This document shows, one piece after another, positions 1-6,878 of a stretch of 10,364 nt of DNA. The stretch is from Opitutaceae bacterium (GTDB taxonomy: Bacteria; Verrucomicrobiota; Verrucomicrobiia; Opitutales; Opitutaceae). Positions within the stretch are counted from its first letter, which is position 1, and each line of letters starts with the position of its first letter. The notes under the pieces were generated by a model that saw only the letters and a program-made list of their open reading frames with translations, did no database searches and was not told the origin of the DNA. The stretch is taken from positions 1-10,364 of the forward strand of contig SXZN01000201.1 in NCBI GenBank assembly GCA_005787865.1, in the 5' to 3' direction. The position numbers and the translations under genes are program-made.

Positions 1-185
1 GAGGGCTCGCGCAACTGCCGCCGCCCAGCAATAATCGCCAAAAGCTGATCGGCAGAAGCCTCACCGGATGATCACCGCCGATTCGCGGGGCTGCGCGCGG
101 CCCCACAGACTACTCTATTAAATCTGATCTCGTCAGTCAGCCGGAGTGGCCCATTATGGCTGCGACCACGATCATCATCGAGCTA
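1..185. other. Left-edge region without a defensible gene
   Basis: No complete gene is visible here. A plus-strand frame enters from the left edge at base 3 and stays open for 22 codons to a TGA at 69-71. Its codons are GC-rich at third positions like the neighbours, so it may be the last residues of an upstream plus-strand gene. On the minus strand, a frame with possible GTG starts at 106 and 64 is also open to the left edge. Its start would read like a short hydrophobic leader (LLPISFWRLLLGGG). The two readings exclude each other and neither can be proved from so little sequence. Bases 105-185 show only the short region before the stop codon of the regulator gene. Confidence 0.3.
87..104. 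terminator. GC-rich hairpin, possible terminator
   Basis: The 18 bases GGGGCTGCGCGCGGCCCC can fold into a seven-pair stem (including one G-T pair) with a CGCG loop. It lies 15 bases after the stop of the possible upstream plus-strand reading frame and about 80 bases beyond the stop of the minus-strand regulator gene, so it would suit a site between convergent genes. No T-rich tract follows on either strand, so a standard intrinsic terminator is not shown. The name is an inference from position and stem strength. Confidence 0.3.
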
Positions 186-929
186 TTAGGTATTATAAGC
201 CAACTCATCAGACGTCAGCTCACGGGCGCGGCCAGATTCGGTCTGCGTCATGATCATCAAGTTATGATTGATCAATTCCTGCAAGTGATAGGCCATCTCA
301 TTACGAGCGGCCACCACATCAGAGCGCAGGATCGCATCGTAAATTTTTTCGTGCATGGCCTGAACGGCGCGACGGCGCTCCTCCGATTTGAGTTTTAGCC
401 CGGAGGTGAGCTTCGCTCGCGCGGGGCTAGAGATCACGCGATTGAGCAAGTGCAGTCGAAGAATTTCTTTTCTCATCAGATCATTCTTAGCCGCGGCCAT
501 GATCGCGATATGAAAGCGGACATCCTCCACGATCAATTCGCTCAGTAAGGCCTGCTCCTGCGGCGCGGCGATAATTCGTTCGGTGAGTCCCTGCATCGCC
601 TTGAGGGCGAGCTGAATTTCCCGTAGATCGGATTCGGTGCGATTGGAGGCCGCCAGACCAGCCGCGTGACTTTCGAGCGCTAAACGCAGGTCAGACATCT
701 CGCGGAATTCTTTGATATTCATCTGCTTAACGTTAGCGCCCAAGTGCGCCCGAATTGTGACCAAGCCATCGGTCTCCAGCTTCCGCAAGGCATCGCGGAT
801 CGGCGTTCGACTGACCTTGATATCTTTTGCGAGCACCTCCGTCATTAAATACGATCCAGGGGCAAATTCCCCATTCAAAATCCGCTTACGGATATAATTG
901 TACGCGACATCGGTGTTAACGCTTTTCAT
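186..929 (-). CDS. GntR-family transcriptional regulator, FadR/FCD subfamily
   Basis: This is a DNA-binding repressor-type regulator of 247 residues, the usual length for the class. Residues 1-70 form the winged helix-turn-helix, with the recognition region VSRTPIRDALRKLETDGLV at 39-57. Residues 75-225 form the all-helical FCD ligand domain. The FCD metal site is recognisable as D136 and H140 (DVRFH), H193 and H215. In this family such a site holds a metal ion that helps bind a carboxylate effector, commonly a sugar acid or other organic acid. The start is fixed because the helix-turn-helix begins directly after it; no Shine-Dalgarno motif precedes it. The gene is divergent from the oxidoreductase cluster and a palindrome resembling its operator lies 17 bases upstream of its own start, so autoregulation together with control of the cluster is likely. 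The effector is unknown. Confidence 0.93.
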   Translation of the reverse strand: MKSVNTDVAYNYIRKRILNGEFAPGSYLMTEVLAKDIKVSRTPIRDALRKLETDGLVTIRAHLGANVKQMNIKEFREMSDLRLALESHAAGLAASNRTESDLREIQLALKAMQGLTERIIAAPQEQALLSELIVEDVRFHIAIMAAAKNDLMRKEILRLHLLNRVISSPARAKLTSGLKLKSEERRRAVQAMHEKIYDAILRSDVVAARNEMAYHLQELINHNLMIMTQTESGRARELTSDELAYNT

Positions 930-1051
930 AACAATATAATTTTAGTTGTATACAGATAGAAATACTGAATCGTTCGTCTCCGTTATTTTATTTCGAGGGT
1001 CATCTGCATCAGAGGCATCCCCGTCAAAAAAATTCCGGCATTCCTAAAAAC
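930..1051. promoter_or_regulatory. Divergent intergenic region controlling regulator and cluster
   Basis: This 122-base region separates the regulator from the first gene of the cluster and must hold the promoters for both directions. Its regulator-proximal part (930-970) is clearly richer in A and T than the coding sequence on either side. On the minus strand TAAAAT (complement of 939-944) could be a -10 element for the regulator, but no good -35 sits at the proper distance. On the plus strand the T-rich stretch at 983-991 is a possible -10 area, again without a convincing partner. Neither start codon has a Shine-Dalgarno motif. The role follows from gene arrangement; exact promoter positions are not resolved. 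Confidence 0.7.
947..954. promoter_or_regulatory. Candidate GntR operator (TGTATACA palindrome)
   Basis: The bases TGTATACA form a perfect 8-base palindrome within TTGTATACAG. GntR regulators, including the FadR group, typically bind short palindromes built around GT and AC half-sites a few bases apart, and this site has that form (GT-AT-AC). It lies between the divergent genes, 17 bases upstream of the regulator start and about 97 bases upstream of the first cluster gene. I did not notice another copy in the window. Binding is an inference; an 8-base palindrome can occur by chance, though its position makes that less likely. Confidence 0.5.
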
Positions 1052-2065
1052 ATGATTTCCGTACTTGTGATTGGTTGTGGCAGCATTGGCGAGCGCCATT
1101 TGCGGTGTTTTCAGAGCACTGGACGGGCTAAAGTCACGGCGTGTGATGCCAGCCCCGCCATTTTGGCTAACCTCGCCAAGACCTACCAAGTGGCGACCTT
1201 TACCGACTGGGAGTTAGCCTTGGCCCAGGAAAAATTTGATGCGGTCATAATTTGTACACCGGCACACTTACATGTGCCGATGGCGATTCGCGTGCTGCAA
1301 AAAGGCTGCCATGTCCTCATCGAGAAACCTCTCTCGATCTCGCTCGCGGGGGTTAATGATTTGCTCAAGGCGCGCGATTTATCCGGTCGGCAAGCGGTCG
1401 TCGGCTACACCCTGCATTCTTCGCCCCTGCTCATCGCCGCTCGTGATTTCCTTCGCACAGGGGAATTGGGCGCGATCCTGCATGTCACCTTAACCAGCGG
1501 TCAGCATTTTCCCATTATGCGTCCAGCACATGCGGCGCCTTACGCCCAGACTTATTATCGCGACCGTAAAACCGGCGGCGGCGCGATCCAAGATGCCCTC
1601 ACCCACATGGCGAATTGGGTGGAGAGCGTCATCGGACCGACCGATAGCCTCTACTGTGATTGCGCCCACCAAGCTCTGCCCGGCGTCACCGTAGAGGATA
1701 CGATCAATCTCAGCTCAAGGCATGGCAACATCCTCGTAAACTATACGCTGAACCAATTTCAAGCGCCCAACGAAAGCACCCTGCAATTCAACACGGCGAC
1801 GGGCAGCGTGAAAATAGAATTTCATAATCGCCGCTGGGGCACCCTCCGACTGGGTGACGCCGATTGGCACTGGCGCGAATTGCCACCCAGCGATCGCGAT
1901 ACCAATTACATCCTGCAGGCTAATTTATTCATCGATCAACTCGAAGGGAAATCAGCCAAATTATGTACCGTGGAAGCGGCGCTCCAGACCTTGCGCTTCA
2001 ATCTAGCCGCCATCGCGTCCGCGGACTCAGGGCTTCGCGTTAATTGCGCTGACCTCAAAGCCTAA
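1052..2065 (+). CDS. Gfo/Idh/MocA-family oxidoreductase
   Basis: This is a probable NAD(P)-dependent dehydrogenase of 337 residues acting on a sugar, sugar acid or cyclitol hydroxyl in the cytoplasm. The N-terminal Rossmann fold begins at once with VLVIGCGSIGERH, giving the nucleotide-binding motif GCGSIG at 8-13. EKP at 91-93 is the family's conserved motif with the catalytic lysine K92. The C-terminal substrate domain carries GGGAIQDALTH at 175-185, in which D181 and H185 form the usual DxxxH pair. Length and motif order are normal, so the enzyme should be active. It is the first gene of the cluster, 38 bases before the diiron protein gene. The start at 1052 leaves only five residues before the Rossmann strand, as expected; no Shine-Dalgarno motif precedes it. 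The family is certain, the substrate is not: members use many sugars and even nucleotide-linked sugars. Confidence 0.92.
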   Translation: MISVLVIGCGSIGERHLRCFQSTGRAKVTACDASPAILANLAKTYQVATFTDWELALAQEKFDAVIICTPAHLHVPMAIRVLQKGCHVLIEKPLSISLAGVNDLLKARDLSGRQAVVGYTLHSSPLLIAARDFLRTGELGAILHVTLTSGQHFPIMRPAHAAPYAQTYYRDRKTGGGAIQDALTHMANWVESVIGPTDSLYCDCAHQALPGVTVEDTINLSSRHGNILVNYTLNQFQAPNESTLQFNTATGSVKIEFHNRRWGTLRLGDADWHWRELPPSDRDTNYILQANLFIDQLEGKSAKLCTVEAALQTLRFNLAAIASADSGLRVNCADLKA

Positions 2066-2103
2066 CTCGGCCGCGCGCAATTCCCCTCTTTGATCACTAA
2101 CTC

Positions 2104-3420
2104 ATGAAACCCCGCAGCCCTTCATCGATCATTTCACGACGCCTCGTCGCGAAAACAAAAATCAAGACAGCCGCGCGCACGCTTAGCACCAGCGCCAAAA
2201 GCAAAGGCGGCTCCGCGCAGGTCGCGATCGATATTGATGCCAACCGTCGGTTGCTCAATCGCTACCGTTTTGTCCAGCACGAGAGCATGCGTATTCTCGC
2301 AGGCTGGCTCCCGCGAGCAGCGGCCTTTGAGTTGAAATGCGAAATGGGCCGTAGCCTCTGGGAAAATGCCGTGCAGGTGAACGCGCTTTATCTGCGCCTC
2401 CGCGAGATTCAATCGCCGGCGTTTCAGAAGCCCACCGACGCCGCGCTTGTCACGTTGATGGAAGAACTGCGCCACGCCCCCGATGAATTCGGCCTGATCC
2501 TCGGCCTTTATCACGTAATTGTCCCGAGTCTAATCACCGCGTTAGCCAGTCACGAGACCGCCACTTTCCCCAACAGCGATCAGCCGAGCGTCTATGCCAT
2601 CCAGCACGCCCTGCTCGACCTACGAGCCCAACAAAAGCGCATCGAGCCCCTGCTCGTTGCAGCCGCTCGAACGGGCAAGATTACCGCGGCCGCCCGCACG
2701 TGGGAAAAATACATTGGCGCCCTCCTGGCCCATGCCGGTGGCGTTAGCGGACTAGCAGCGCGGTCTAAAAAAGCGCCCTGCCCACCGACGAGCCGCACCC
2801 CCTTCACTCCGCCGCGCGAAGCGGCCCGTGATAGTCGTTTCACCAATCGAGCCGCGGATTTGGAGCCCATGCCGGTGGAAGAAAATTACGGCGAACATAC
2901 GGTCGAAGAATTTGAGCGCTACTCAACCGAGATGTTAGCCGCCGAAACTGTCGGCCTGATTATGTACCTCGTTCCTCAGATGCCGTGGGAATTTCAATTT
3001 GATACCGCCCGCCATCTTTACGACGAAGTGCGGCACTGTCTGATGGGTTATGAATGGATGCGGGGCCACAACATGGATCCCTTTCAGTCGCCGCAGTATC
3101 TGCATATCTACAAATGGCGCAGTCAATTTCCGCCGGTGATGCAGTACTGCATGCTGACCATGGGCAACGAAGTGCACGCCTTCCCCTACCGCCACCGCCG
3201 CGTGGAAGCGCATCAAAAATCAGGGGATCAACTCAGCGAGCAATTTGTCCGCTATGATATTGCGGATGAAACCCAACACGTGCGCTTCGGCAATCGCTGG
3301 CTGCCGGAACTCCTCAAGCATGTCGGGGAGAAGCGCCCACTGAAACAATACGTGGCCGACGCGCTCGACGTTTGGCGCGGGCAGTATCTCACCGGTAAAT
3401 TGAGCCTTAATGTCGAATAA
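2104..3420 (+). CDS. Ferritin-like diiron protein with degenerate N-terminal repeat
   Basis: This 438-residue protein is a probable diiron oxygenase or oxidase; its substrate is unknown. Residues 1-40 are basic and low in complexity, perhaps a disordered tail. Residues about 265-410 form a ferritin-like four-helix bundle with a full set of candidate iron ligands: E281, E308 and H311 (DEVRH), E356 (GNEVH), E389 and H392 (DETQH). The segment DETQHVRFGNRWL recalls the DUF455-type ferritin-like family. Residues about 50-190 are also helical and look like an older copy: E60 followed ten residues later by P70 matches E281 followed by P291, and WE at 86-87 matches DE at 307-308, but no ExxH remains. 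Residues 215-250 are a Pro/Arg/Ser-rich linker. It sits between two Gfo/Idh-type genes, which suggests an oxidative step in the same pathway. The diiron site is well supported; the reaction is not known, and a tRNA-modifying (MiaE-like) or structural role is possible. Confidence 0.82.
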   Translation: MKPRSPSSIISRRLVAKTKIKTAARTLSTSAKSKGGSAQVAIDIDANRRLLNRYRFVQHESMRILAGWLPRAAAFELKCEMGRSLWENAVQVNALYLRLREIQSPAFQKPTDAALVTLMEELRHAPDEFGLILGLYHVIVPSLITALASHETATFPNSDQPSVYAIQHALLDLRAQQKRIEPLLVAAARTGKITAAARTWEKYIGALLAHAGGVSGLAARSKKAPCPPTSRTPFTPPREAARDSRFTNRAADLEPMPVEENYGEHTVEEFERYSTEMLAAETVGLIMYLVPQMPWEFQFDTARHLYDEVRHCLMGYEWMRGHNMDPFQSPQYLHIYKWRSQFPPVMQYCMLTMGNEVHAFPYRHRRVEAHQKSGDQLSEQFVRYDIADETQHVRFGNRWLPELLKHVGEKRPLKQYVADALDVWRGQYLTGKLSLNVE

Positions 3421-3450
3421 CCCCGCCGTCACTCGCCCACCCTTCCCACT

Positions 3451-4410
3451 ATGAGTTTAGTTAAACACCCTCAAGCTATTCGGCTCGCCATGATTGGCAG
3501 CACTCCGGGCAACGGTCATCCGTATTCATGGAGCGCGATGTTTAACGGCTACAACCGCGAACTCATGACCCGCGAATGCCCGTTCGCCGGCATTCCCCAA
3601 TATCTCAATAAACAGCCGCTCGATACCCTCACGATTGCCGGCGCTAAGGTCACCCATATCTGCTGCGTGGGCGATGGCGGCTTCACCGCAGAACATGTAG
3701 CGCAATGCGCCCTCATACCGCAGGTGGTCGCCAAACCAACTGACGTCATCGGACACGTCGACGCGGTCGTCATTGCGACCGATATCGGCCACGAACACGT
3801 CGCCCGCGCCCGGCCTTTCGTCGAGGCTGGTCTGCCCGTTTTCATTGATAAACCGCTCACCGACAATGCGCCCGATCTCAAAATATTTCAGGACTGGGTC
3901 GCCGCCGGCAAGCCGATCATGTCTTCGAGTAGCATGCGCTACACCAAGGAATTTTTACCTTACCGGTTATCGACGCGGGAACTCGGCGATTTGCGCTTTG
4001 TGAGCATCACCACGCCCAAAAGCTGGGAGACTTACGGCATCCACGCCCTCGAAGCCATCTACCCCATTCTCGGGCCTGGTTTTATTTCGGCGCGCAATAC
4101 CGGCACGCGCGGCCGCAATATTGTGCACTTAAAACATCAGTGCGGGGCCGACATTATCGTCGTAGCATCGGCTGACATGTACGGCAGCTTTGGCTGCCTG
4201 CAACTTTGCGGCACCGCCGGGAAAGTCCAAACCGTCTCCGGTGATTCTTTCTTCGCGTTTAAAACGCAGCTTGAGGCTTTTATTTGCTATCTCCGCACGG
4301 GATTTTACCCCTTCCCCTTTGCCGAAACGGTTGAGCTCATGCAGCTCGTCATCGCTGGTATTCGTAGTCGCGACGAAGGTAGTCGCGAAGTTTTGCTCAC
4401 TGAAATTTAA
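3451..4410 (+). CDS. Divergent Gfo/Idh/MocA-like oxidoreductase
   Basis: This 319-residue protein is a likely NAD(P)-dependent dehydrogenase related to, but clearly different from, the first gene of the cluster. The first strand is RLAMIGSTPGNGHPYSW (residues 11-27), where GSTPGNG replaces the normal GxGxxG and is followed by the distinctive SWSAMFNGY. VDAVVIATDIGHEHV at 103-117 matches the second part of the Rossmann fold. FIDKPLTDN at 131-139 holds DKP at 133-135 in place of EKP, keeping K134. H198 in YGIHALE is a plausible catalytic residue of the C-terminal domain. The nucleotide loop is unusual, but fold and lysine remain, so I infer an enzyme and not a relic. The gene starts 30 bases after the diiron gene behind a C/T-rich leader and ends 13 bases before the aldolase gene, so these are probably translated from one transcript. 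Confidence 0.85.
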   Translation: MSLVKHPQAIRLAMIGSTPGNGHPYSWSAMFNGYNRELMTRECPFAGIPQYLNKQPLDTLTIAGAKVTHICCVGDGGFTAEHVAQCALIPQVVAKPTDVIGHVDAVVIATDIGHEHVARARPFVEAGLPVFIDKPLTDNAPDLKIFQDWVAAGKPIMSSSSMRYTKEFLPYRLSTRELGDLRFVSITTPKSWETYGIHALEAIYPILGPGFISARNTGTRGRNIVHLKHQCGADIIVVASADMYGSFGCLQLCGTAGKVQTVSGDSFFAFKTQLEAFICYLRTGFYPFPFAETVELMQLVIAGIRSRDEGSREVLLTEI

Positions 4411-4423
4411 ACCCCCGTCTCTT

Positions 4424-5245
4424 ATGAAACTCCGCTCTAGTCGTGTCCTCAAACTTCTACGTGAAGGTCAACTCCCCACGGTGCTCAAAATTAATCTCTC
4501 CGATCCACGCGTGATCGAAATCGCGGGTCTCTCCGGCGTCGATGCCGTCTGGCTCTGCTGCGAGCATGTCCCGAATGACTGGCTGGCGTTGGAAAACCAG
4601 ATCCGCGCAGCCCGCGTGCACAACATCGACAGTCTCGTGCGCGTGGGGCGCGGCAGCTACAGTGACTATATCCGGCCGTTTGAAGCCGATGCCACGGGGA
4701 TCATTGTCCCCCACGTCGCGAGCGCGGAAGAAGCTCGTCAGATCGTCGAGTGGGTTCGTTTCCACCCCATTGGCAAACGCGCCCTCGATGGCGGCAATAC
4801 TGATGGCCAATTCTGTCTCGTCCCGATGGGCGATTATATCAAGCACTCGAATACTGAACGGGTCGTGATCTTACAGATTGAATCACCCGAGGCATTAGAG
4901 AACGTGGAAAAAATTGCCGCCGTGCCCGGCTTTGACGGCATCCTTTTTGGACCGGGTGATTTCAGCCATCGCATTGGTAAAGCGGGAGAAATTGGCGCAC
5001 CCGAAGTGGTCGCCGCGCGGAAACGGGTCGCCGCGGCTTGCAAAAAATTTGGCAAATTCGCGATGACGGCTGGCCTCATTGCGCCACTGCCAGAACTCGT
5101 GGCGGAAGGCTATCGCGTTGTTGGCATTGGCGCTGATGTCGTGGCGATTACGGGCTACGTTAAGCAACGGCTCGATCTCGTCCAAGGCTTGATCGACGCT
5201 CTACCGACTGAGATCAAACCTGCCGTGCGCTCTCCGTATCAATAA
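4424..5245 (+). CDS. HpcH/HpaI family class II aldolase
   Basis: This 273-residue enzyme is a metal-dependent retro-aldol enzyme that probably cleaves a 4-hydroxy-2-oxo acid to pyruvate and an aldehyde, as relatives HpcH and YfaU/RhmA do. The family active site is complete by position: H48 (CCEHVP) as base, R73 (VRVGRG), metal ligands E153 (QIESPEA) and D179 (FGPGDFS), and the GP turn at 176-177. Where most members have Asp in the DxEH motif, this protein has C45 (C45-C46-E47-H48). The reading frame is open much further upstream, to 4190, inside the previous gene. I choose the ATG at 4424 because it gives the normal N-terminus and length, lies 13 bases after the previous stop and has the pyrimidine-rich leader seen elsewhere here. 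With dehydrogenases on both sides it likely performs the C-C cleavage step of the pathway. Confidence 0.92.
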   Translation: MKLRSSRVLKLLREGQLPTVLKINLSDPRVIEIAGLSGVDAVWLCCEHVPNDWLALENQIRAARVHNIDSLVRVGRGSYSDYIRPFEADATGIIVPHVASAEEARQIVEWVRFHPIGKRALDGGNTDGQFCLVPMGDYIKHSNTERVVILQIESPEALENVEKIAAVPGFDGILFGPGDFSHRIGKAGEIGAPEVVAARKRVAAACKKFGKFAMTAGLIAPLPELVAEGYRVVGIGADVVAITGYVKQRLDLVQGLIDALPTEIKPAVRSPYQ

Positions 5246-5308
5246 GCTAACGAGCTTTCTCGGGGTGCGAATCCGTAATCCGTTCGTAAAAATAGCGGCG
5301 TAGCCACC

Positions 5309-6067
5309 ATGCGACTCCCGAATCTCGTCGCGATCGTGACCGGAGCTGGCTCGGGCTTTGGCGAGAGCATTTGTCAGGCCTATGGAGCGCAAGGAGCCAA
5401 GCTGGTGGTCGCAGATATCAATGCTGCCGCCGGTGAAAAAGTTGCCGCCGCGCTGCGCGTTTGCGGCTACGACGCCATTTTCTGTGCCGTCGATGTCACG
5501 CAAAACAAGGCGATGGCGCATTTGATTGCGACCGCGGTGCATCATTACGGGCGCATCGATATCATGGTCAACAATGCCGGTATCAGCCACGCCAACCAGC
5601 CGATGCTGAACGTGAGCGAGGCGGAGTTTGATTGGATTTTCCAAGTTAATGTTAAGAGCCTCTACCTCGCCGCGCAGCATTGCGTGCCCGTTTTTCGCCG
5701 GCAGCAGAGCGGGTGCTTCATCAACATCGGGTCCACCGCCGCGGTGCGCCCCCGCCCCGGGCTGACGTGGTACAATGGATCAAAAGGCGCCGTCGTTCTC
5801 ATCACAAAATCGATGGCCGTGGAATTGGCCCCTGATAAAATCAGGGTGAACGCGATTAATCCGGCGCTGGCCGAGACGCCTCTCCTCACCACCTTCATGG
5901 GCAGCGCCGACACGCCGGCGAATCGCGCTAAGTTTACCGCCTCGATTCCCCTCGGGCGCCTAGGCCGATCCACCGATGTCGCTAATGCCGCCGTATTCTT
6001 AGCTGATCCCGCTTCAGAATTTATCACCGGCGTTTGCCTCGAAGTTGATGGCGGCCGATGCATCTGA
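5309..6067 (+). CDS. Classical short-chain dehydrogenase/reductase (SDR)
   Basis: This 252-residue enzyme is a complete classical SDR and probably oxidises or reduces a hydroxyl/keto group in the same pathway. TGAGSGFG at 11-18 is the cofactor glycine motif, NNAG is at 88-91, and the catalytic tetrad is N114, S142, Y155 and K159 (YNGSK). D36 at the end of the second strand (VVADIN) favours NAD(H) over NADP(H). The C-terminus has the usual VDGG at 246-249. The segment after the active site reads NPALAETPLL, a variant of the normal Pro-Gly turn. The gene follows the aldolase after 63 bases, the widest gap between 2066 and 7669, and ends 25 bases before the next SDR. Glucose 1-dehydrogenase-like or 3-oxoacyl reductase-like names would be possible by family, but the context favours a sugar or sugar-acid substrate. 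Confidence 0.92.
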   Translation: MRLPNLVAIVTGAGSGFGESICQAYGAQGAKLVVADINAAAGEKVAAALRVCGYDAIFCAVDVTQNKAMAHLIATAVHHYGRIDIMVNNAGISHANQPMLNVSEAEFDWIFQVNVKSLYLAAQHCVPVFRRQQSGCFINIGSTAAVRPRPGLTWYNGSKGAVVLITKSMAVELAPDKIRVNAINPALAETPLLTTFMGSADTPANRAKFTASIPLGRLGRSTDVANAAVFLADPASEFITGVCLEVDGGRCI

Positions 6068-6092
6068 GTCCACTTTTTCCACCCCCCCTATT

Positions 6093-6878
6093 ATGTCCCA
6101 GTCCCCTACGTTTTCTCTCCAAGGCAAGGTTATCATTCAATTTGGCGGCACCGGTCTCCTCGGGCCGGCGCTCATTAAGGCTCTCGGTGAAGCCGGCGCC
6201 ACCGTGGTAGTCGCTTCCCGCAGTCGCGCCTCTCTCGATTCGCTGGTCGCGCAGGAAGGCGCCGCCGGCCGGGTTATTCACCCGGAGGAAGTTGACACCC
6301 ACTCCGAAGCTTCCCTTCACGCTCTCCGCGATCGCATCCTAGCCCAGTACCAACGAGTGGATGGGATCGTTTACAATGCGGCCAGCCGTCCCATGACTTC
6401 CTTCAGCGATAATCTATCCGCCTGGAAAGAATCAATGGCCACCAACGCCACTGGATTTTTCGCCGCGATTCGCACGTTTGGCGATGTGATGGCGGCCCAA
6501 GGGTCTGGCAGCATCGTCAATATTGCGTCGCAAATGGGCACGATTGGCATGAATCCGTGGCTGTATGAAGGCACCGCGATGAAAGCTCCGCCGGATTATT
6601 TTTTCCACAAAGGCGGCATGATTAATCTGACGCGCTACCTCGCTTCTCACTACGGTACTCAAGGGGTTCGCGTGAATGTGGTTTCACCCGGCGGTATTTT
6701 TAACGTCAGCAAACCCCAAGCCCCAGCCTTTCTCGAGCGTTACGGAAAAATGACCATGCTCGGTCGCATGGCGGACCCGCGTGAACTGGGCGGCGCGGTG
6801 GTCTTTCTGCTCAGCGATGCCTCAACTTATATCACGGGAGCTAATCTACCGGTCGACGGCGGCTATACTGCAAAATGA
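6093..6878 (+). CDS. SDR oxidoreductase, PtmA-like type
   Basis: This 261-residue SDR has the glycine motif GGTGLLG at 18-24, N118 (MATNATGFF), S146 (NIAS) and Y169/K173 (YFFHK). R43 after the second strand (VVASRS) suggests NADP(H) use. Between the catalytic Ser and Tyr is a long loop containing MNPWLYEGTAMKAPPDY. Loops of this style are found in SDRs of the PtmA kind known from nonulosonic acid and flagellin-glycosylation clusters, and in many sugar-cluster SDRs. The NNAG motif is reduced to YNAA. The frame is open back to 6045, inside the previous gene, but the ATG at 6093 gives the normal N-terminus and follows a C/T-rich leader with a run of seven C. Its stop overlaps the next start (ATGA), so the two SDRs are translationally coupled and may act as partners or as a heteromer. 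Confidence 0.9.
   Translation: MSQSPTFSLQGKVIIQFGGTGLLGPALIKALGEAGATVVVASRSRASLDSLVAQEGAAGRVIHPEEVDTHSEASLHALRDRILAQYQRVDGIVYNAASRPMTSFSDNLSAWKESMATNATGFFAAIRTFGDVMAAQGSGSIVNIASQMGTIGMNPWLYEGTAMKAPPDYFFHKGGMINLTRYLASHYGTQGVRVNVVSPGGIFNVSKPQAPAFLERYGKMTMLGRMADPRELGGAVVFLLSDASTYITGANLPVDGGYTAK

Noticed and set aside
156..398. Plus-strand open frame of 80 codons
   Set aside because: It is antisense to the FCD domain of the regulator and its product has no recognisable feature.
4190..4423. Upstream extension of the aldolase frame by 78 codons
   Set aside because: This part overlaps the conserved end of the Gfo/Idh-like gene in another frame, is low-complexity Ser/Leu/Lys-rich and has no counterpart in the aldolase family; the ATG at 4424 gives the normal N-terminus.
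6045..6092. Earlier start for the second SDR
   Set aside because: It would overlap the end of the first SDR and add 16 residues before the normal SDR N-terminus; the ATG at 6093 fits family length and the leader style.
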